Positions 1 through 8,814 of a DNA stretch of 64,000 bases are shown here, in pieces. The position numbers were made by a program, and so were the translations under genes. Origin of the DNA: Bacteroidia bacterium (GTDB taxonomy: Bacteria; Bacteroidota; Bacteroidia; Bacteroidales; Prolixibacteraceae); NCBI GenBank assembly GCA_025358025.1, contig JANYKW010000079.1, forward strand, positions 62,001-126,000. The letters run 5' to 3'. Under the pieces are notes generated by a model that was not told where the DNA came from, did no database searches, and was given only the letters and a program-made list of their open reading frames with translations. Within the stretch, counting starts at the first letter, position 1; the number at the start of each line of letters is the position of its first letter.

Positions 1-360
1 GCCGATAAGAATCATACGCATCACCGTTTGCTTGCATTGGGGCTGAACCACCGCCAGGCTACCTATCTTATTCTGGCTATCAACGCACTCTTTTCTCTGA
101 CCATACTAAATATCAATTGGATAGGTATCATTTGGCTTATGGCTTTCAATCTATTTGCAGGAGGGTTACTGCTACTGCTGCCTTCTTATTTACTTAGCAT
201 GCAGGACAAAATCTCGAAAGACGATCCCCACCAGCAAATCCTCCTGTTCAACTATCGTGAACCGATCAAAGCCAGAATTAAAAAAATCATCATCGATAAA
301 GGCCAGTTCCGGATAACCAAAGTAATTAGTGAAAAACTTCGGCGCATTAGTTTCTGGTAG
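1..360 (+). CDS. WecA/MraY-family glycosyl-1-phosphate transferase, C-terminal fragment
   Basis: The reading frame is open from the first base, so this is the 3' end of a gene that starts upstream of the window. The fragment opens with a DKNHTHHRL stretch, the histidine-rich cytoplasmic loop typical of the polyprenyl-phosphate N-acetylhexosamine-1-phosphate transferases (WecA/TagO/MraY family). Two hydrophobic segments follow (about fragment residues 20-35 and 38-60) and then a basic cytoplasmic tail. By family, the enzyme would start an O-antigen-like or capsule glycan on undecaprenyl phosphate at the inner membrane. The catalytic aspartates lie outside the window, so the exact substrate is not visible. 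Confidence 0.75.
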   Translation, partial: ADKNHTHHRLLALGLNHRQATYLILAINALFSLTILNINWIGIIWLMAFNLFAGGLLLLLPSYLLSMQDKISKDDPHQQILLFNYREPIKARIKKIIIDKGQFRITKVISEKLRRISFW

Positions 361-391
361 AATTCCAGATGCTATGGGATAAGAAGAAATT

Positions 392-430
392 GAGGCTAAA
401 GGGGGATTCATTCGACTTTAGCCTTCTTTC
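392..430 (+). terminator. Probable intrinsic terminator of the WecA-like gene
   Basis: A 9-bp stem (AGGCTAAAG at 393-401 with CTTTAGCCT at 416-424) follows the stop codon by about 30 nt. It is followed by the T-rich stretch TCTTTC. Confidence 0.55.
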
Positions 431-431
431 A

Positions 432-461
432 TTGGATGAGGTTATCAATTGTGTATATTTG
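432..461 (+). promoter_or_regulatory. Bacteroidota-type promoter for the VanZ-like gene
   Basis: TTG at 432-434, then exactly 19 nt, then TATATTTG at 454-461. This matches the Bacteroidota housekeeping consensus (TTG-N19-TAnnTTTG). It lies just after the terminator of the preceding gene and about 95 nt before the VanZ-like ATG. Confidence 0.7.
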
Positions 462-556
462 CATCTTTCACCTCAACAAACAGATTCCTTTTCCTTTTCC
501 TTTATACTTTAGCATTTATCCTTTTCCTTTTATCCTTTATACTTTATGTGTCCCTT

Positions 557-982
557 ATGATCAAATTATTTTTCTCCTTTCCCCAATGGTTACGGGTACT
601 CTTAAGCTTCATCTACCTGTGTTTCGTGGCGTTGCTCTCCATGATGCCCTCAAAAGAAATACCCCAATGGGAGCTTTTCCGGGGCTTCGACAAGCTGGTG
701 CATGGATGTATGTACTTCGGCTTCACCATCCTGGCATGCTGGACTTTTCATGCTGAAGAAAAGCGGAAATGGATTATATATATTGTTCTCTTTGCCATCT
801 CCTGGGGAATGCTGATGGAGATTACCCAACTGGAGATGAAGGCCGGCCGCTATTTTGAGTGGATAGATGAACTTTCAAACTCAATAGGAGCAATATTTGG
901 TGCCGGAATGTATGCTTGGATTGCTGGCATCTTTCGGAGGAAGATGCCAGCACCAGGATTTGTCAATCACCAACAGAAATGA
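557..982 (+). CDS. VanZ-like family membrane protein
   Basis: A small integral membrane protein (141 aa) with four hydrophobic segments. The family signature is visible: DKLVHGCMYFGFTI in the second segment, then EITQ...GRYFEWIDELSNSIGA spanning the third and fourth. VanZ-like proteins are named after the teicoplanin-resistance protein VanZ; most bacterial members have no established role. The frame extends upstream to a TTG at 449, but that start would fall next to the TATATTTG promoter box, so the ATG at 557 is preferred. The gene has its own promoter and is followed after 58 nt by the Smr-domain gene. Confidence 0.8.
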   Translation: MIKLFFSFPQWLRVLLSFIYLCFVALLSMMPSKEIPQWELFRGFDKLVHGCMYFGFTILACWTFHAEEKRKWIIYIVLFAISWGMLMEITQLEMKAGRYFEWIDELSNSIGAIFGAGMYAWIAGIFRRKMPAPGFVNHQQK

Positions 983-1040
983 AAATAATCCTCATCTGCC
1001 AGCTATCGGATTCCATCTGGCAAATGAATATCAAAATATG

Positions 1041-2102
1041 ATGTCTAATCAAAATATAAAGGTTGGCGATCAGGTTCGCTTCCTGAATGAAGTTGGCGGG
1101 GGACGCATTACGGCTATGCTATCCAAAGATATGGTGAGTGTCGAAACACAGGATGGATTCGAGATTCCCACCTATATTAAGAATTTGATAGTCATCGAAC
1201 CGGAAATACCCAAAACATCCAACCGAAATGCCTATCAGGCTCCTTCAAAACCGCAGGGTTCCTCCTTTCAGTATTTGGAAGCAGAAAAAGGGAGTGGATT
1301 CAAAGAAATAAACCAATTCAAAGGAAATGACATTCCGAAATTTATCTTTTCTGCATTGCCCGATAATATAGGAAATCCGCCTGAAGGCAGGATTATTCTA
1401 TACCTGGTTAATGACTGCAACTACACCCTGATTTACCACTTTGCTACCAAAATGGCAAATCAGTATACCACGGTCGATGCCGGAATGCTGGAACCCAATA
1501 CCAAAGTGGAACTGGAAAGCATTCAGCCCAAAGGAATGGGTGAATTGCCGGAATACTGTTTTCAATTGCTGTTTTTCAGGAAAAATTCTTCGCAACTTGA
1601 AGAACCTGTGCAAAAAGAGATCCGGATCTCCCCGGTCAAATTTTTTAAAGCTTCATCCTTTGTTAAAAATAATTACTTCAACACACCTGCCCTGCTAATC
1701 CCTCTGACCGACAATCCGCTCAGGGCAGAACTGGATAAACTGACAGAGAAGGATTTCCAGCAAGTCGCACTCACCAAAGAACCAAAAAAACAGGTCTCTG
1801 CAGAAATACCCAAACCAGACCCGGTGGAAGTAGACCTGCATATTAACCAGCTTCTGGACGATACCCGCGGACTTTCCAATTCCGACATGCTCAAGCTTCA
1901 GCTCGACACTTTTTGCAAGGAGATGGATAAAGCCATTTCAACAGGTGTTAAAAGGATCGTCTTCATCCATGGTGTAGGGGATGGCGTCTTAAAAAATGAA
2001 CTCCGCCGTGAACTGCAACGCAAATATGCCCGCTATCCTTTCCAGGATGCCTCCTTCAGGGAATATGGATTTGGAGCAACCATGGCGATCCTGAAGAAAT
2101 GA
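1041..2102 (+). CDS. DUF2027 and Smr domain-containing protein
   Basis: The product is about 353 aa. The N-terminus (VGDQVRFLNEVGGG, then VSVETQDGFEIP) is the small beta-domain called DUF2027, common in Bacteroidota. The last 90 residues are an Smr domain, with VDLH at its start and the loop HGVGDGVLKNELRRELQ. Smr domains in MutS2 and similar proteins bind or nick branched nucleic acids, and some act on stalled ribosomes; the role of this stand-alone version is not established. The ATGATG at 1038-1043 gives two possible starts. The frame is open upstream to 897, but that part overlaps the VanZ-like gene and resembles no family. Convergent with queA, with only 3 nt between. Confidence 0.85.
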   Translation: MSNQNIKVGDQVRFLNEVGGGRITAMLSKDMVSVETQDGFEIPTYIKNLIVIEPEIPKTSNRNAYQAPSKPQGSSFQYLEAEKGSGFKEINQFKGNDIPKFIFSALPDNIGNPPEGRIILYLVNDCNYTLIYHFATKMANQYTTVDAGMLEPNTKVELESIQPKGMGELPEYCFQLLFFRKNSSQLEEPVQKEIRISPVKFFKASSFVKNNYFNTPALLIPLTDNPLRAELDKLTEKDFQQVALTKEPKKQVSAEIPKPDPVEVDLHINQLLDDTRGLSNSDMLKLQLDTFCKEMDKAISTGVKRIVFIHGVGDGVLKNELRRELQRKYARYPFQDASFREYGFGATMAILKK

Positions 2103-2105
2103 TAA

Positions 2106-3332
2106 TCACATCAAATAAAGATTAGCGTCCCCATAGCTCAAAAACCGATATCCACCCGCAAGGGCATGGGCATATACCCGCTTCCAATCGTTTCCCAGGA
2201 TGGCTGAGATCAGGAGTAGCAGCGTACTTTGGGGTTGGTGAAAATTAGTCAGCAAACCACGGGTTATGCGGAACTTATAGCCGGGAACTACCATGATACG
2301 GGTTGCCGCTTCCAGCGACATTCTCTCTTTAGACTCCAGCCAGCCCAGAATTGCCTGCAATGCCACTTTTGCTTCGATTGGTTCCACAGAATCCTGATAA
2401 GGCTCCCATTGCGTTACCGGCAACTGATCGGGCTCTATGCGGGGATCCTGGATGATTTTACACCCAATCCAGTAAAGGCTCTCCAGGGTTCGGACAGATG
2501 TTGTCCCAACTGCTATCACACTTCCCGGATGCGTGATCAACTGACTTATCAAAGACTTGTTAACAGTAAAAAATTCGGTGTGCATCTGGTGTTCCCCGAT
2601 GGTATCACTCTTGACCGGCTGAAAAGTCCCGGCACCCACATGCAGCGTCAATTCCTCGCAGGAGATTGCCCGGCTGGCAAGAGCCTGGAATATTTTCTCC
2701 GTAAAATGCAATCCTGCAGTCGGAGCTGCTACCGAACCCTTGATCTTTGAGTAGACAGTCTGGTAAACAGTAAGATCGACCTCCTCTGAATCACGATGAA
2801 GATAAGGTGGAATGGGAATCTTTCCTGCTGCCTCCAGTATCTCTGAAAAGGTAAAATGTGGATTGTCCCAGTTAAAATTGATTTCGAAGCCTCCATCCAA
2901 TTCTCCCAATAGTTCAGCAGATAATGTAATAGAATGATTCTCTGATTTTACCTGCATGCTCAACAATCCTTCCTTCCACCTTTTTTTGTTGCCAACAATG
3001 CACTTCCAACGGCACGAACAGGTTTGTGCAAAAGAGTGAATATAGTCGTGGGGCAAAGTCGGTTCAAGACAGAACAACTCAATGATAGCCCCTGTTGATT
3101 TCACAAAATGGAGACGCGCCCGGATGACACGGGTATTGTTGAAAATTAACATCGATCTGTCGGGCAGCAATCCCGGCAGATTTGAAAAAGTATGATCCGT
3201 TATCACCCCGTTTGCCCAAACCAGCAATTTCGACTGATCGCGTTTTGCAAGCGGATATTTTGCCACAGACGAATCAGGCAGTTCATAATTGAAATCGGAA
3301 ATCGGGAAGGAGGCAATATCTTTGTATTTCAC
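2106..3332 (-). CDS. queA: tRNA preQ1(34) S-adenosylmethionine ribosyltransferase-isomerase
   Basis: QueA transfers and isomerises the ribose of SAM onto preQ1 in tRNA to make epoxyqueuosine. Family marks include SKLLVW, LIFNNTRVIRARL, SVAAPTAGLHF, LTLHVGAGTFQPV and VGTTSVRTLES, all in the usual order. At about 408 aa it is longer than enterobacterial QueA, but this fits my recollection of Bacteroidota versions, which carry extra sequence near residues 110-190. No ATG is available near the N-terminus. I chose the GTG at 3332; the frame is also open to a TTG at 3368, which leaves only about 20 nt to the rnpB 3' end. The gene lies just downstream of rnpB on the same strand. Confidence 0.9.
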   Translation of the reverse strand: MKYKDIASFPISDFNYELPDSSVAKYPLAKRDQSKLLVWANGVITDHTFSNLPGLLPDRSMLIFNNTRVIRARLHFVKSTGAIIELFCLEPTLPHDYIHSFAQTCSCRWKCIVGNKKRWKEGLLSMQVKSENHSITLSAELLGELDGGFEINFNWDNPHFTFSEILEAAGKIPIPPYLHRDSEEVDLTVYQTVYSKIKGSVAAPTAGLHFTEKIFQALASRAISCEELTLHVGAGTFQPVKSDTIGEHQMHTEFFTVNKSLISQLITHPGSVIAVGTTSVRTLESLYWIGCKIIQDPRIEPDQLPVTQWEPYQDSVEPIEAKVALQAILGWLESKERMSLEAATRIMVVPGYKFRITRGLLTNFHQPQSTLLLLISAILGNDWKRVYAHALAGGYRFLSYGDANLYLM

Positions 3333-3389
3333 CTTGCATATGTGGAGTTGCCGAAAGGAATACCCCAATTAGTATTAAAATATAAAAAA

Positions 3390-3757
3390 CGCAGACCTGT
3401 AAGCCGGGTTCTGTTTTGCATTCTGTCATTGATCTAGGACGGATGTTGCCATCCGCCTCATGCAGCCTACCCCCTGTAAGGATGGTTCCTCAGAACCGTT
3501 CGGGAGCGGGCAGCACCCTTCCTTTCGGACTTACAGTATATTTGGCCTTACAACCCATGAGGTGTACGGCTGCCTGTGTTGCCACAGGCACCGGTGGGCT
3601 CTTACCCCGCCTTTTCACCCTTATCCCGGCAAAGCCGTGACGGTTATTTTCTGTTACACAACTGCGAGCTTTCACCCGCCTTCCCGTTAGGAAACATGGT
3701 GCCCTTTGTTGCCCGGACTTTCCTCCCCGTTTGCACAGGGCGACAGAACGGTCTGCG
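3390..3757 (-). ncRNA. rnpB: RNase P RNA (bacterial class A)
   Basis: On the minus strand the diagnostic GAGGAAAGTCCGGGC occurs near the 5' end and ACAGAACCCGGCTTA near the 3' end. The terminal P1 helix is visible: CGCAGACC (3757-3750) pairs with GGTCTGCG (3397-3390). Total length is about 368 nt, normal for a class A RNA. A T-run (TTTTTT) follows P1 directly and could act as its terminator. This is the catalytic RNA that trims tRNA 5' ends and the tmRNA precursor, whose gene lies 9.4 kb away. Several small ORFs drawn across it are not genes. Confidence 0.95.
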
Positions 3758-3762
3758 CAGTG

Positions 3763-3770
3763 CAAAAGTA
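3763..3770 (-). promoter_or_regulatory. Putative -7 box of the rnpB promoter
   Basis: TACTTTTG on the minus strand (TAnnTTTG consensus) ends 5 nt before the first base of the rnpB P1 helix, the right distance for a transcription start at the mature 5' end. Seven of its eight bases belong to the outer arm of the palindrome at 3764-3819. I see no TTG at the expected upstream distance. Confidence 0.5.
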
Positions 3771-3819
3771 GTTAAATAAGAAATGCGCTTTTCAGCGCAT
3801 TTCTTATTTAACTACTTTT
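3764..3819 (-). terminator. Long perfect hairpin: nifJ terminator overlapping the rnpB promoter
   Basis: A perfect inverted repeat with 26-bp arms (3764-3789 and 3794-3819) and a 4-nt loop. It begins 4 nt after the nifJ stop codon. On the minus strand the second arm ends in CTACTTTT, giving a short U-tract, so it should stop nifJ transcripts. The same bases supply the TACTTTTG box of rnpB. Confidence 0.7.
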
Positions 3820-3823
3820 AGTA

Positions 3824-6800
3824 TTATTCCTTGATAACATTCCAGTCAGAACGATTCATCCGCTGATATGAACGGTACCTCCACTGGGCATTCTCTTCAG
3901 CTGCTTTGAACAATTCGTCTGCCTCCTTAGGGAATGACTTCTTCAGTGCAGTATAACGAACCTCTCCATTCAGATAATCCTGAAACTTACTCCAGTCGGG
4001 CTCTTTTGAATCCAGCTGGAATGGGTTCTTTCCTTCGTCTTCCATTTGAGGATTGTAGCGGTAAAGGTGCCAGTAGCCACATTCCACTGCCAGTTTCTCC
4101 TCTTCCTGGGTCCGTCCCATCGAACGCAAACCGTGGGCAATGCATGGTGAATAAGCAATGATCAGAGATGGACCAGGATATGCTTCTGCCTCTCGGATGG
4201 TTTTCAGGTACTGTGCCTGATTGGCACCCATAGCAACCTGGGCTACATATACATAACCATAGCTCATCGCGATCACTCCCAGATCCTTTTTGCGTATGCG
4301 CTTACCTGCAGCGGCAAATTTTGCTACCGCGCCGATAGGAGTTGCTTTGGATGCCTGTCCACCCGTATTTGAATACACCTCTGTATCCATTACCAGGATA
4401 TTGACATTCTGGCCGGCAGCGAGCACGTGATCCAATCCACCGTAACCAATGTCGTAAGCCCATCCATCGCCACCAAAGATCCATACCGATTTCTTGATCA
4501 AATATTGCTTCAGGGAGACCAGCTCCATCGCATACTTTTCATTTTTACCTGTGATGGCTGTCAACACCTTTTCAGTAGCTGCTTCAGAGCCGGCAGCATC
4601 CTCCCTGTTTTCGATCCATTCGTTGAAGGCGTCGGCTTCAGCCGGAGTTACTCCTGCTTCCAGGGCTGATTTCATGATATCAGCAATACGGTCGCGGCAA
4701 AAGGAGATTCCTTCAGCCATACCAAAACCATATTCTGCATTATCCTCGAAGAGTGAATTGGCCCATGCTGGTCCGCGTCCGCTCTCCTTGTTGCTGGTAT
4801 AGGAGGAAGCTGGTGCTGATCCGCCATAAATAGAGGAACAACCTGTTGCATTGGCAACCATCATACGCTCACCAAAAAGTTGTGTAATAAGCTTGATGTA
4901 AGGAGTTTCTCCACATCCTGCACAAGCACCCGAAAATTCGAAGAGGGGTTGTGCGAACTGGGAGTTCTTGATATTCTTGTCTTTATCAGCGAGCTTGTCT
5001 TTGTAGGTAACATATTTATCAATGGCATTCCAGCGTGGAACATTCTCAAGTTGTGATTCGAGCGGCTTCATTACAAGCGCTTTCTCCTTTGAAGGACAAA
5101 CATCGGCGCAGTTTCCGCAGCCTGTACAGTCGTAAGGAGAAACCTGGATGCGGAACTGTAGTCCGGCATACTGTTTCCCATTGGCTTTTACGCCAGTGGT
5201 TCCTTCAGGTAGTTTAGCCATCTCCTCTTCACTGATCAGGAATGGACGGATGGCAGCGTGAGGACAAACATAAGAACACTGGTTACACTGAATACAATGG
5301 TCATCGATCCACTCAGGAACATCGACAGCGATACCGCGCTTCTCGAACGCGGTGGTTCCTGCATGCAGTGTTCCGTCTTCAATACCCCTGAAGGTAGATA
5401 CCGGCAGGTCATCACCTTTCTGTGCATTGATTATATCTACCGCTCTACGGATGAATTCCGGACGATCGGGATCGATCTCTTCTGCCTCAATGGTCAGTTG
5501 GGCCCACTCTTTTGGTACTTCGATTTTCACAACATTGTTGCCACCCGCATCAACTGCAGAGAAGTTCATGTTGACGATTTGTTCTCCTTTCATCCCATAC
5601 GATTTTACGATCGCCTTCTTCATCTGGTCAACGGCCAGCTCAAAAGGAATTACATTGGTGATTTTGAAGAAAGCAGCCTGCATGATGGTGTTGGTGCGGT
5701 TACCCAATCCAAGATCTACGGCCAGATTTGTACCATTGATGGTATAAAATTTGATTTCGTTCTCTGCCAGAAATTTTTTCATGGAGTTTGGAAGGCGTTT
5801 CTTCACCTCCTCCTCATCCCATATGGTATTCAACAGGAACGAACCTCCTTTTTTCAATCCTTTCAATACATCATAAAGATGAATGTAAGCCTGGACATGG
5901 CAAGCAACAAAGTCAGGGGTGGTGATCAAGTAAGTAGAACGGATCGGACTGTCGCCGAAACGCAGATGCGAAGCCGTAAAGCCACCCGACTTTTTGGAGT
6001 CGTAGGCGAAATAGGCCTGGCAATATTTGTCGGTAGCAGAACCGATAATCTTGATGGAATTTTTGTTCGCACCAACGGTACCATCTGATCCCAAACCGTA
6101 GAATTTGGCTTCATAAATATCATCAGCCGAAACTTTTATCTCCGGCAGCAAAGGCAGCGAAGTGAAAGTTACATCGTCCACAATACCGATGGTGAATTTA
6201 CCTTTTGGCTCCTTCATCTCCATATTTTTGTAAACTGCGATGATCTGCGAAGGAGTAACATCTTTAGAACCTAGCCCGTAACGGCCTCCGACGATGACCG
6301 GACAATTTTCTTTCCCGTAGAAAGCATCGCGTATATCCAGATAAAGCGGATCACCATTGGCTCCCGGTTCCTTTGTACGGTCGAGTACAGTGATTTTCTT
6401 CACGGTAGAAGGTACCACGTTGAAGAGGTATTTGAGGGAAAACGGACGATACAAGTGTACACTTATCAACCCATATTTCTTACCCTGAGCATTCAGATAA
6501 TCAATGGTCTCGCGAATGGTCTCTGTAACAGAACCCATGGCCACAATGATATTCTCCGCATCTTTGGCTCCATAATAGGTAAACGGGTGGTACTCCCTGC
6601 CAGTGATTTTGTTTATCTCCTTCATGTATCCCTCAACAGCATCGGGAACCGCATCATAGAAAGGATTGCATGCCTCCTTGGCCTGAAAGAAAATATCCGG
6701 ATTCTGAGCAGTACCGCGGGTTACAGGGTGCTCGGGATTCAAAGCGCGGTTACGGAAAGCAGCCAGGGCATCCTGATCGATCAGCGCAGCAATTTTATCC

Positions 6801-7369
6801 TGATTCATTGGAACAATCTTCTGAATCTCATGGGAGGTACGGAATCCATCGAAAAAGTTAAGAAAAGGAATCCTGGTTTTTATCGTTGCAAGATGTGACA
6901 CCCCGCTAAGATCCATTGTCTCCTGAACTGACCCGGAAGCGACCATGGCAAACCCGGTCTGACGGCAGGCATATACGTCGCTGTGGTCACCGAATATGGA
7001 AAGAGCATGACCGGCAAGGGCACGCGCACTTACGTGGAAAACTGTTGGCAAAAGCTCGCCCGCTATTTTGTACATGTTCGGGATCATCAGCAAAAGACCC
7101 TGAGATGCAGTGTAAGTTGTTGTAAGGGCACCCGACTGCAGTGACCCGTGGACCGCCCCTGCGGCTCCACCTTCGCTCTGCATCTCTGTGATGCGCATCT
7201 TTTGACCAAAAATATTTTTACGCCCATTGGCTGCCCATTCATCCACAACTTCAGCCATCGTGGAAGATGGAGTGATAGGATAAATACAGGCAACCTCGCT
7301 AAACATGTAGCTGATGTAGGAAGCCGCGTAGTTACCATCGCAAGTAATAAACTTTTTCTCTTTTGTCAT
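3824..7369 (-). CDS. nifJ: Pyruvate:ferredoxin (flavodoxin) oxidoreductase, single-chain
   Basis: A 1181-aa homodimeric-type PFOR that converts pyruvate and CoA to acetyl-CoA and CO2 with reduction of ferredoxin. Domains in order: N-terminal pyrimidine-binding domain (YPITPSSTMAEVVDEWA), transketolase C-terminal-like domain, the gamma domain, two 4Fe-4S motifs (CIQCNQCSYVCP and CTGCGNCADVCP), then the C-terminal thiamine-diphosphate domain with CAGCGETPY, ATGCSS, GGDGWAYDIGYGGLDH and the Mg/TPP loop ending NTGGQASKATP. All expected cysteines are present, so it should be active. It points to anaerobic pyruvate metabolism in the cytoplasm. A palindrome just after the stop separates it from rnpB. 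Confidence 0.97.
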   Translation of the reverse strand: MTKEKKFITCDGNYAASYISYMFSEVACIYPITPSSTMAEVVDEWAANGRKNIFGQKMRITEMQSEGGAAGAVHGSLQSGALTTTYTASQGLLLMIPNMYKIAGELLPTVFHVSARALAGHALSIFGDHSDVYACRQTGFAMVASGSVQETMDLSGVSHLATIKTRIPFLNFFDGFRTSHEIQKIVPMNQDKIAALIDQDALAAFRNRALNPEHPVTRGTAQNPDIFFQAKEACNPFYDAVPDAVEGYMKEINKITGREYHPFTYYGAKDAENIIVAMGSVTETIRETIDYLNAQGKKYGLISVHLYRPFSLKYLFNVVPSTVKKITVLDRTKEPGANGDPLYLDIRDAFYGKENCPVIVGGRYGLGSKDVTPSQIIAVYKNMEMKEPKGKFTIGIVDDVTFTSLPLLPEIKVSADDIYEAKFYGLGSDGTVGANKNSIKIIGSATDKYCQAYFAYDSKKSGGFTASHLRFGDSPIRSTYLITTPDFVACHVQAYIHLYDVLKGLKKGGSFLLNTIWDEEEVKKRLPNSMKKFLAENEIKFYTINGTNLAVDLGLGNRTNTIMQAAFFKITNVIPFELAVDQMKKAIVKSYGMKGEQIVNMNFSAVDAGGNNVVKIEVPKEWAQLTIEAEEIDPDRPEFIRRAVDIINAQKGDDLPVSTFRGIEDGTLHAGTTAFEKRGIAVDVPEWIDDHCIQCNQCSYVCPHAAIRPFLISEEEMAKLPEGTTGVKANGKQYAGLQFRIQVSPYDCTGCGNCADVCPSKEKALVMKPLESQLENVPRWNAIDKYVTYKDKLADKDKNIKNSQFAQPLFEFSGACAGCGETPYIKLITQLFGERMMVANATGCSSIYGGSAPASSYTSNKESGRGPAWANSLFEDNAEYGFGMAEGISFCRDRIADIMKSALEAGVTPAEADAFNEWIENREDAAGSEAATEKVLTAITGKNEKYAMELVSLKQYLIKKSVWIFGGDGWAYDIGYGGLDHVLAAGQNVNILVMDTEVYSNTGGQASKATPIGAVAKFAAAGKRIRKKDLGVIAMSYGYVYVAQVAMGANQAQYLKTIREAEAYPGPSLIIAYSPCIAHGLRSMGRTQEEEKLAVECGYWHLYRYNPQMEDEGKNPFQLDSKEPDWSKFQDYLNGEVRYTALKKSFPKEADELFKAAEENAQWRYRSYQRMNRSDWNVIKE

Positions 7370-7440
7370 TTTTTTTGCATTAATGAATTAACTGTCTTTT
7401 TATCAATATTTCAATTCTTTTATATCTGGTGCCTTAAGGG

Positions 7441-7458
7441 ACTAAAGTAACTAAAGTA
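7441..7458. repeat. Two tandem ACTAAAGTA units upstream of nifJ
   Basis: Two exact 9-nt copies, 7441-7449 and 7450-7458. In reverse orientation they read TACTTTAGT, like the larger ACTTTAGTC tandem array at 55331-55380. They lie about 75 nt upstream of the nifJ start. Confidence 0.6.
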
Positions 7459-7520
7459 CGATCGCTAAAATCTGAATTTTCTCATAAATCATAACCAATA
7501 GCTCATCGCGCATACATTTC

Positions 7521-8699
7521 TCAATAAAGGAACCCAAACAACCACAATGGAATGGTATTCCCCTCTCCGGTTTCAATCATGTCAGCAGCAGCAAAACTAT
7601 CCGCACCACTGGTTTGTGTATATTTCCCTCCAACTACAAATTCATACTGGTCGTTCACACGGAAATCGAGTACTTTGGACGATTTCACACTGTGTTGGTA
7701 TCCAACCTGGTTGTAAAAAAAAGTAGTGCGCAGATTTCTATTATTGATGTTGTCAGGAGCTATAATATGTAAGAGATTGGTGTTATACAGATAGACTACT
7801 TCAGGTTTCTGAAGCTGCCCGTTGTTGCCGTTTTCAAAAAGCAGGTTAATCAATTTGGCATTTTTCAGATAACGGAGGTAGTTCAATACGGTGGTCCGGG
7901 ATGTCTCAATCTCTGCACTTATCTTGCTGACGTTGGGCGAAAACGGCATCAGTGCTCCGATAAGCTGCAAAAGCTTTCGCAGCTTGGGCAGATATTTCAA
8001 CTCGATCTGGTTGAGATAAGTCACATCAATTTCTAAGGCCAGGTTGACATGCCTCAACAAACTCTCACTGTAAAATTCAGGATTTTTGATAAAATAAGGA
8101 TAGTAACCGCTTTTCAGGTATTCAGGAAAATAAGCCAATGGGCGAACATCGCGGATAATATCGGGAACAATCTCTTTGTGACTTTTCAGAATATCAGTCA
8201 GCGAAAGCTTGCTAAAGTTGTTTCCCGACCGGTGGTTCAAAAACTCGCGAAAAGAAAGTCCCTCGAGGTGATAAATTTTAGCAATAGCCTTCAGTTCATC
8301 ATTGCCTTCGAAAATCCGGAGAACAGGAGAACTGCTGAAGATTAGCTGCAGTCCGGGAAGTTCGTCATAACACTGGCGCAACTCGTTCGACCAGTCGGGG
8401 TATTTGTGGAGCTGATCGAGAACAAGCACCTTTCCACCACGTTTGTAAAATTCATCGGCAAAGGAGAAGATTTTCCTTCTGGAAAAATAGAAGTCGTTGA
8501 GATTTACATAGAGACAATCACGGGAATCACCATATTGTGTGCGAATGTAGTTGAGCAAAAAGGTGGTTTTACCGACTCCGCGAAATCCTTTAATACCAAT
8601 AATTCTGGCACTCCAGTCAATCTCATGGTAGAGTTCCCGGACGATTCTTACATCGCCGGCGTTGACTAAAAGTTTATGGGCTTCGAAAAAATACTCCAC
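7521..8699 (-). CDS. AAA_14/DUF4143-type ATPase
   Basis: A 392-aa protein of the AAA ATPase plus C-terminal DUF4143-like type that is common in Bacteroidota. The Walker A motif is GFRGVGKTT, about 30 residues in. The Walker B region reads VLVLDQLHKYPDW, so the usual acidic residue after the aspartate (DE) is glutamine. A winged-helix-like stretch (SAEIETSRTTVLNYLRYLKNAKLI) and a nuclease-like C-terminal part follow. The frame extends to a GTG at 8924, but that codon is inside the rho terminator hairpin, so I chose the GTG at 8699, with a TAATTTTG box just upstream at 8727-8720. The function is unknown. No toxin or other partner gene is adjacent. Confidence 0.75.
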   Translation of the reverse strand: MEYFFEAHKLLVNAGDVRIVRELYHEIDWSARIIGIKGFRGVGKTTFLLNYIRTQYGDSRDCLYVNLNDFYFSRRKIFSFADEFYKRGGKVLVLDQLHKYPDWSNELRQCYDELPGLQLIFSSSPVLRIFEGNDELKAIAKIYHLEGLSFREFLNHRSGNNFSKLSLTDILKSHKEIVPDIIRDVRPLAYFPEYLKSGYYPYFIKNPEFYSESLLRHVNLALEIDVTYLNQIELKYLPKLRKLLQLIGALMPFSPNVSKISAEIETSRTTVLNYLRYLKNAKLINLLFENGNNGQLQKPEVVYLYNTNLLHIIAPDNINNRNLRTTFFYNQVGYQHSVKSSKVLDFRVNDQYEFVVGGKYTQTSGADSFAAADMIETGEGNTIPLWLFGFLY

Positions 8700-8814
8700 T
8701 TTAAAAAAAGAATAGTCAACAAAATTAAGCAGATTACCCAATATAATGTAATCTCTATATGACAATTTTATTTGACGAGTGTTATTTATACTTGTTAAAA
8801 ATAAGTGGTTAGAA

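Noticed and set aside
3416-3779. Several overlapping small ORFs on both strands
   Set aside because: They lie in the RNase P RNA gene.
5258-6088. 276-codon ORF on the plus strand inside nifJ
   Set aside because: It lies fully antisense to a complete, motif-rich nifJ and its translation resembles nothing.
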